From Warburgia ugandensis (lineage: Eukaryota; Streptophyta; Magnoliopsida; Canellales; Canellaceae): 64,000 nucleotides of DNA. Below, in pieces: positions 60,576 to 64,000 of this stretch (positions are counted from its first letter, which is position 1; each line of letters starts with the position of its first letter). A program made the translations under genes and the position numbers. The stretch covers positions 34,516,684 to 34,580,683 of the forward strand of contig CP141128.1 in the NCBI GenBank assembly GCA_035236585.1, given 5' to 3'. Below the pieces are notes generated by a model. It did no database searches. It was not told the origin of the DNA and was given only the letters and a program-made list of their open reading frames with translations.

Positions 60576-63468
60576 ATCTCATTATGCCATGCATCATAAT
60601 GCAAAATACTCAAAGGACTACTATGTTGCAGTCTGATCTATACTACCACGCTCGGATAACTGCTTTCATACATGACAGATACCAAATGTGGAAAATCATC
60701 TATGTCATGTCTATATGGGGAGATAGACCGTCACAGTAGTGGCCATCCCATATTACCCCACCTGACATTTTGCCTCTCTTTGGGCACAGTATCATCATAT
60801 ATATCACATTTTGGATAGTAGGTGGCCAAACCCTCATAACCCTCCTAGCACAGCATCCCCAGGCATACGTCTGTTTAAAAGAAAAACCACAAGCCTCCTT
60901 GCTTGTATATAAATTATTTTTTTACTTATCAGACATCTTGTCTGTTTATATCATCATCCTCGTATTTTGGTATTCTTATACCAAGGATAAGATTTCACTT
61001 CAACTTAGAGATCATCATTTACAATGAATGATACCCATATTCATATAAGTTTAGGGATCACCATTCTATATGAATGATTCCCATGTATTGATTTTATACT
61101 TATCAAACAATTTGTCTATTTATCTAGGGCTAGAATACCTTCTAGTTCCCTATTCACTTAGGGTTTTCCTCAATTCTAACTTAACCATTTCATATGTGTT
61201 TAGGTTGGGTCATAAGGGTTTTCAAGGAATTTAATACATGTATTTACAATACACTTGTCAACATTTCTGTACATGAGATCATGTATTGAACACGTATTTC
61301 TCATGTAGATGCATTCATAAAATCCTCCTACCTTCAAGTAGTGATTCATCTCTTTAAATCTTCTATGATACTGATTGACGTATGAAATCTGTAAATCCAT
61401 ACATACTGTCAATATTTATACAATATGAATAATCCTATATTTTTATCCTATCTATATTCTTTGACTAATCTTGTCCTTTAATATAAAGGATTTAGATCTT
61501 GTGTCCTATCATGATCTATCTTTCTCAGATAGTATTGATCAATAGTTTTGATGGTTAAAATGATCTTCTAATCTTTCAGACCTATTTAAGTCTTTGTGTA
61601 TTTCTTTCTTTGATCTTGATCTTTCATAGATCCTTTGATCAACAATTTATACTTGATGATAAAGATTAAGGGCTTAGATCTTCTATCATCTAGTTCTTCT
61701 TTGATTTAAGTTCAATTGTTTGATCATCCTTAAGGAGGATGATCTTAGTTCTCTTCCTTGAATAATATTTGATCAAGGGTTCAGATCTTCTTTTCTATTT
61801 GCTCTAAGATCTTCTATTCTATTTGATCTAAATTGCAAGCAATATATATATCATATATCAAAAAGTATTTATTTCTTTTATTGTTCTTGATCATTCAAGA
61901 TCCCATGGATCTTGTTTGATCATCCTTATCTTAATTACAATTTTTATTAGGGTTAGATAATTTACTAACCTTTTATGGTCTTATTATTATTAAACCAGTT
62001 AATGTTTTACTAGTTGAAGATAGCTTATTTCATTCTAAGTCCAGACAGCTCCTCTTATTTCCAATTAACTAAGGCTTACTAGTTGAATGGCTAAACACAA
62101 AGTGGTTACTTCAATCCTCATGTAAGGAGGCCTTTAAACCTCATAAACATCAACAGAAGGTAGGGGAAGAGCGAGGCTCTATTAGAGATCCCCCTTAATC
62201 ACCATGTTCAGTATTGACTAAAGTGACCTTAGCTCAATCTTTCATAAGGTTCCTATAAGCATTTTAACCCTAAGTACCCTTTCTAATTGTTTCTAATTAA
62301 ATCTATGAACATTTAAAATGTCATTCTTGGGGTTTATTATTCTCCTAGTTTAGGCCAAGGATTTGATAATCCTTATATTGTCCTACTAGCTATAGCCCTT
62401 ACAAATATTAAGTCAAAGTCATTCACCCATCTTAATTGTCCATGAATCTCTATATTCCATTAGTTTACATTTTTTGTGATTTATACTCATTATATCTCAA
62501 CAAATACTTAACAATTGAATCTACTAATAAAATTTGACAACAATTAAATCATAAACTTTAAAGCATAAATCCAATATAAATTTAACAACTATTTATACTA
62601 ACATGCTTCCTATGAATGTAACTTAACCTAATAGAATAACACTATACTTAAACTAGCATGATACTAAGTATGAAATACATGAAATTTGACTAGTAATCTA
62701 ATGGAATCATGCTAAAATCTCAAATTTAAACTAGCATGGCCCTAAGATAATTAAATCTACTAACCTAATAACAAACTAATAACATTTAGAGCATAGCATG
62801 CTAAAATTTAAGAATTACACTATCATGCTTCCTAATTAATAACATAAATCACATTTACAATTCTATTATCAAATAAAAAAAATTAAACTAATCAGATTAA
62901 GATTATTAGAAACTTTTACTTATGATCCAACCATTAGATCTTAGATCTTTTCCTTTGGATCAAGGGTTTTAATTACATTTACGACTTTTACTCCATTAAG
63001 ATACAAAGATCATATCCACTTGTTTTTGTCACATTTAATATATAATCTAATTGGATTTCATCATAATCCCATTCATACAACCCATCCAAAGGGTCTGATC
63101 ATGCTTGATCTCATTGATCAAGTGGGTCCCTTTGTATTTTTAGGGTTTTTCTACCATAAAGGGTAGATCTCTCAATTTATCTTAGATTTATTAAAATAAA
63201 TTATATATCTTACATTATTTCATCATTAAATCAGATCCCCAAGATTTGATCATCTTAGATCTTGAAGATCACGAAATTGGAAGATTATTTCTTAGAAATA
63301 AAAAGTTTCTTGAAGATTTTTATCAATTTTATGGTTTCAGAAGAAAATAGACATTACAAGCTTTCCATAACTTCTTTCTAATCTTAATTTGGAGTTTAGA
63401 TGACTCCACAATTGACGAATGAAGTTCACAGTCGTTTCGAGGGTCCATATTTGATCTAGGCCCAACAG

Positions 63469-63717
63469 AACAAACGGTCGTAATCATTTGAGAGGAGCGG
63501 GTCTAATCAGGCGGAGCGGTTGCCACGCTCCCATCACTGAGATGCACGTGGTAACGCGCTACACAGGACCTGCACTATCAAGCAGAAATTTCATTAGGAT
63601 GTAGTTGTATGCGAAGACGCTCCCACAAGGTGCGTTTCTGGGCAGCGTCTAGCTGCGACATCCCGAGAGAGATCTTATAAAGAAGATTGGACAGTTCATT
63701 TTGGACAGTCCAATCTA
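63469..63717. other. GC-rich segment of about 250 bp absent from the left LTR copy
   Basis: Compared with the homologous stretch at 240-260, the right LTR has about 250 extra bases that are distinctly richer in G and C than their surroundings. They end in a perfect 8 bp inverted pair GATTGGAC...GTCCAATC (63685-63692 and 63708-63715). It could be an insertion here or a loss in the left copy. No terminal inverted repeat was found. Confidence 0.5.
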
Positions 63718-64000
63718 TTCCTCTCCAATCAAGGGTTCAAAACTTGATGAAATTTCTTGAAAATTCTACCGTAGGAGTTTTGGACCCTTCTAGATCGATT
63801 GGATGGCTCAGATTTTCCATTTGGGCCCTCCATAATACAGAAATGAAGGGTTATCATCCTTACTTGATTTTTATAATTTTTAACCTAAACTTAATTTCAA
63901 AAAAATAAAAATTATATAAACTAACATGAAATAAGTATGGGAAGAGTTTCCACCTACCTAATTTGAGAAAAACATCGGTTTTGCTACCCAATTTTAAAGA

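Larger units (their letters stand above)
59779..64000 (-). mobile_element. Long LTR (over 4.2 kb), runs off the window
   Basis: It begins TGTGATGACTCGGGTTTTTG on the + strand, that is, a minus-oriented LTR 3' end like TGTGACGACCCGGG of the Del/Tekay-like LTRs. The part from 63240 on is homologous to 1-545 at the left edge, where the LTR start is seen at 1446. Extrapolating, the full LTR would be about 5 kb. No gene is recognised; it holds a 73 bp tandem duplication and a GC-rich inserted segment. Whether an internal domain follows cannot be seen. Confidence 0.6.

Overview
This is a land-plant nuclear window, almost certainly a flowering plant with a large, repeat-rich genome. It is AT-rich and holds one intact host gene in a landscape of nested LTR retrotransposons, DNA transposons, an Au-type SINE and RTE-type LINE fragments. 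I cannot name the species.

The one convincing host gene lies at about 4.7-12.2 kb on the + strand. It encodes eRF1, the class-1 translation release factor: 430 aa in one uninterrupted coding exon, preceded by a long leader intron of about 5.5 kb. Its stop is UAG followed by CAAUCA, which fits the leaky tobamovirus-type context UAG-CARYYA. A well-formed 3' UTR intron starts 118 nt further on, and the next in-frame stop ends 1 nt before that splice junction. This layout fits the readthrough/nonsense-mediated-decay feedback circuit reported for plant eRF1.

Layout. 0-4.0 kb: two LTR fragments, then the remains of a CACTA transposon (tnp2-like coding fragments, subterminal repeats, a LINE tail). 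4.0-12.2 kb: eRF1, whose leader intron carries an Au SINE, two tRNA-SINE-like copies, a 1.06 kb TIR element and a MITE. 12.2-13.4 kb: intergenic sequence with a MITE. 13.5-28 kb: a decayed LTR-like stretch broken by an LTR element at 16.1-25.0 kb (2.7 kb LTRs, perfect CTATG target duplication, non-coding interior, minus orientation) and by a second minus-oriented LTR at 25.1-26.8 kb. 28.7-33.5 kb: a tandem duplication of about 2.2 and 2.6 kb, each copy with a (GA)n tract and an RTE LINE fragment. 35.4-58.2 kb: an old, heavily broken Athila-type Ty3/gypsy element with a tRNA-Asp-type primer site. Its 5' LTR was interrupted by a related solo LTR, which was in turn interrupted by another solo LTR with a perfect TTCAA duplication. 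Its leader/gag part is tandemly duplicated, and a further solo LTR sits in the second copy. 58.2-64 kb: more LTR fragments, ending in a long LTR that runs off the window and is related to the LTR at the left edge.

Nothing here looks like a new multi-gene system. The most biologically informative signal is the eRF1 stop-codon and 3' UTR arrangement. The rest is a readable record of nested insertion. All identities and divergences were judged by eye.
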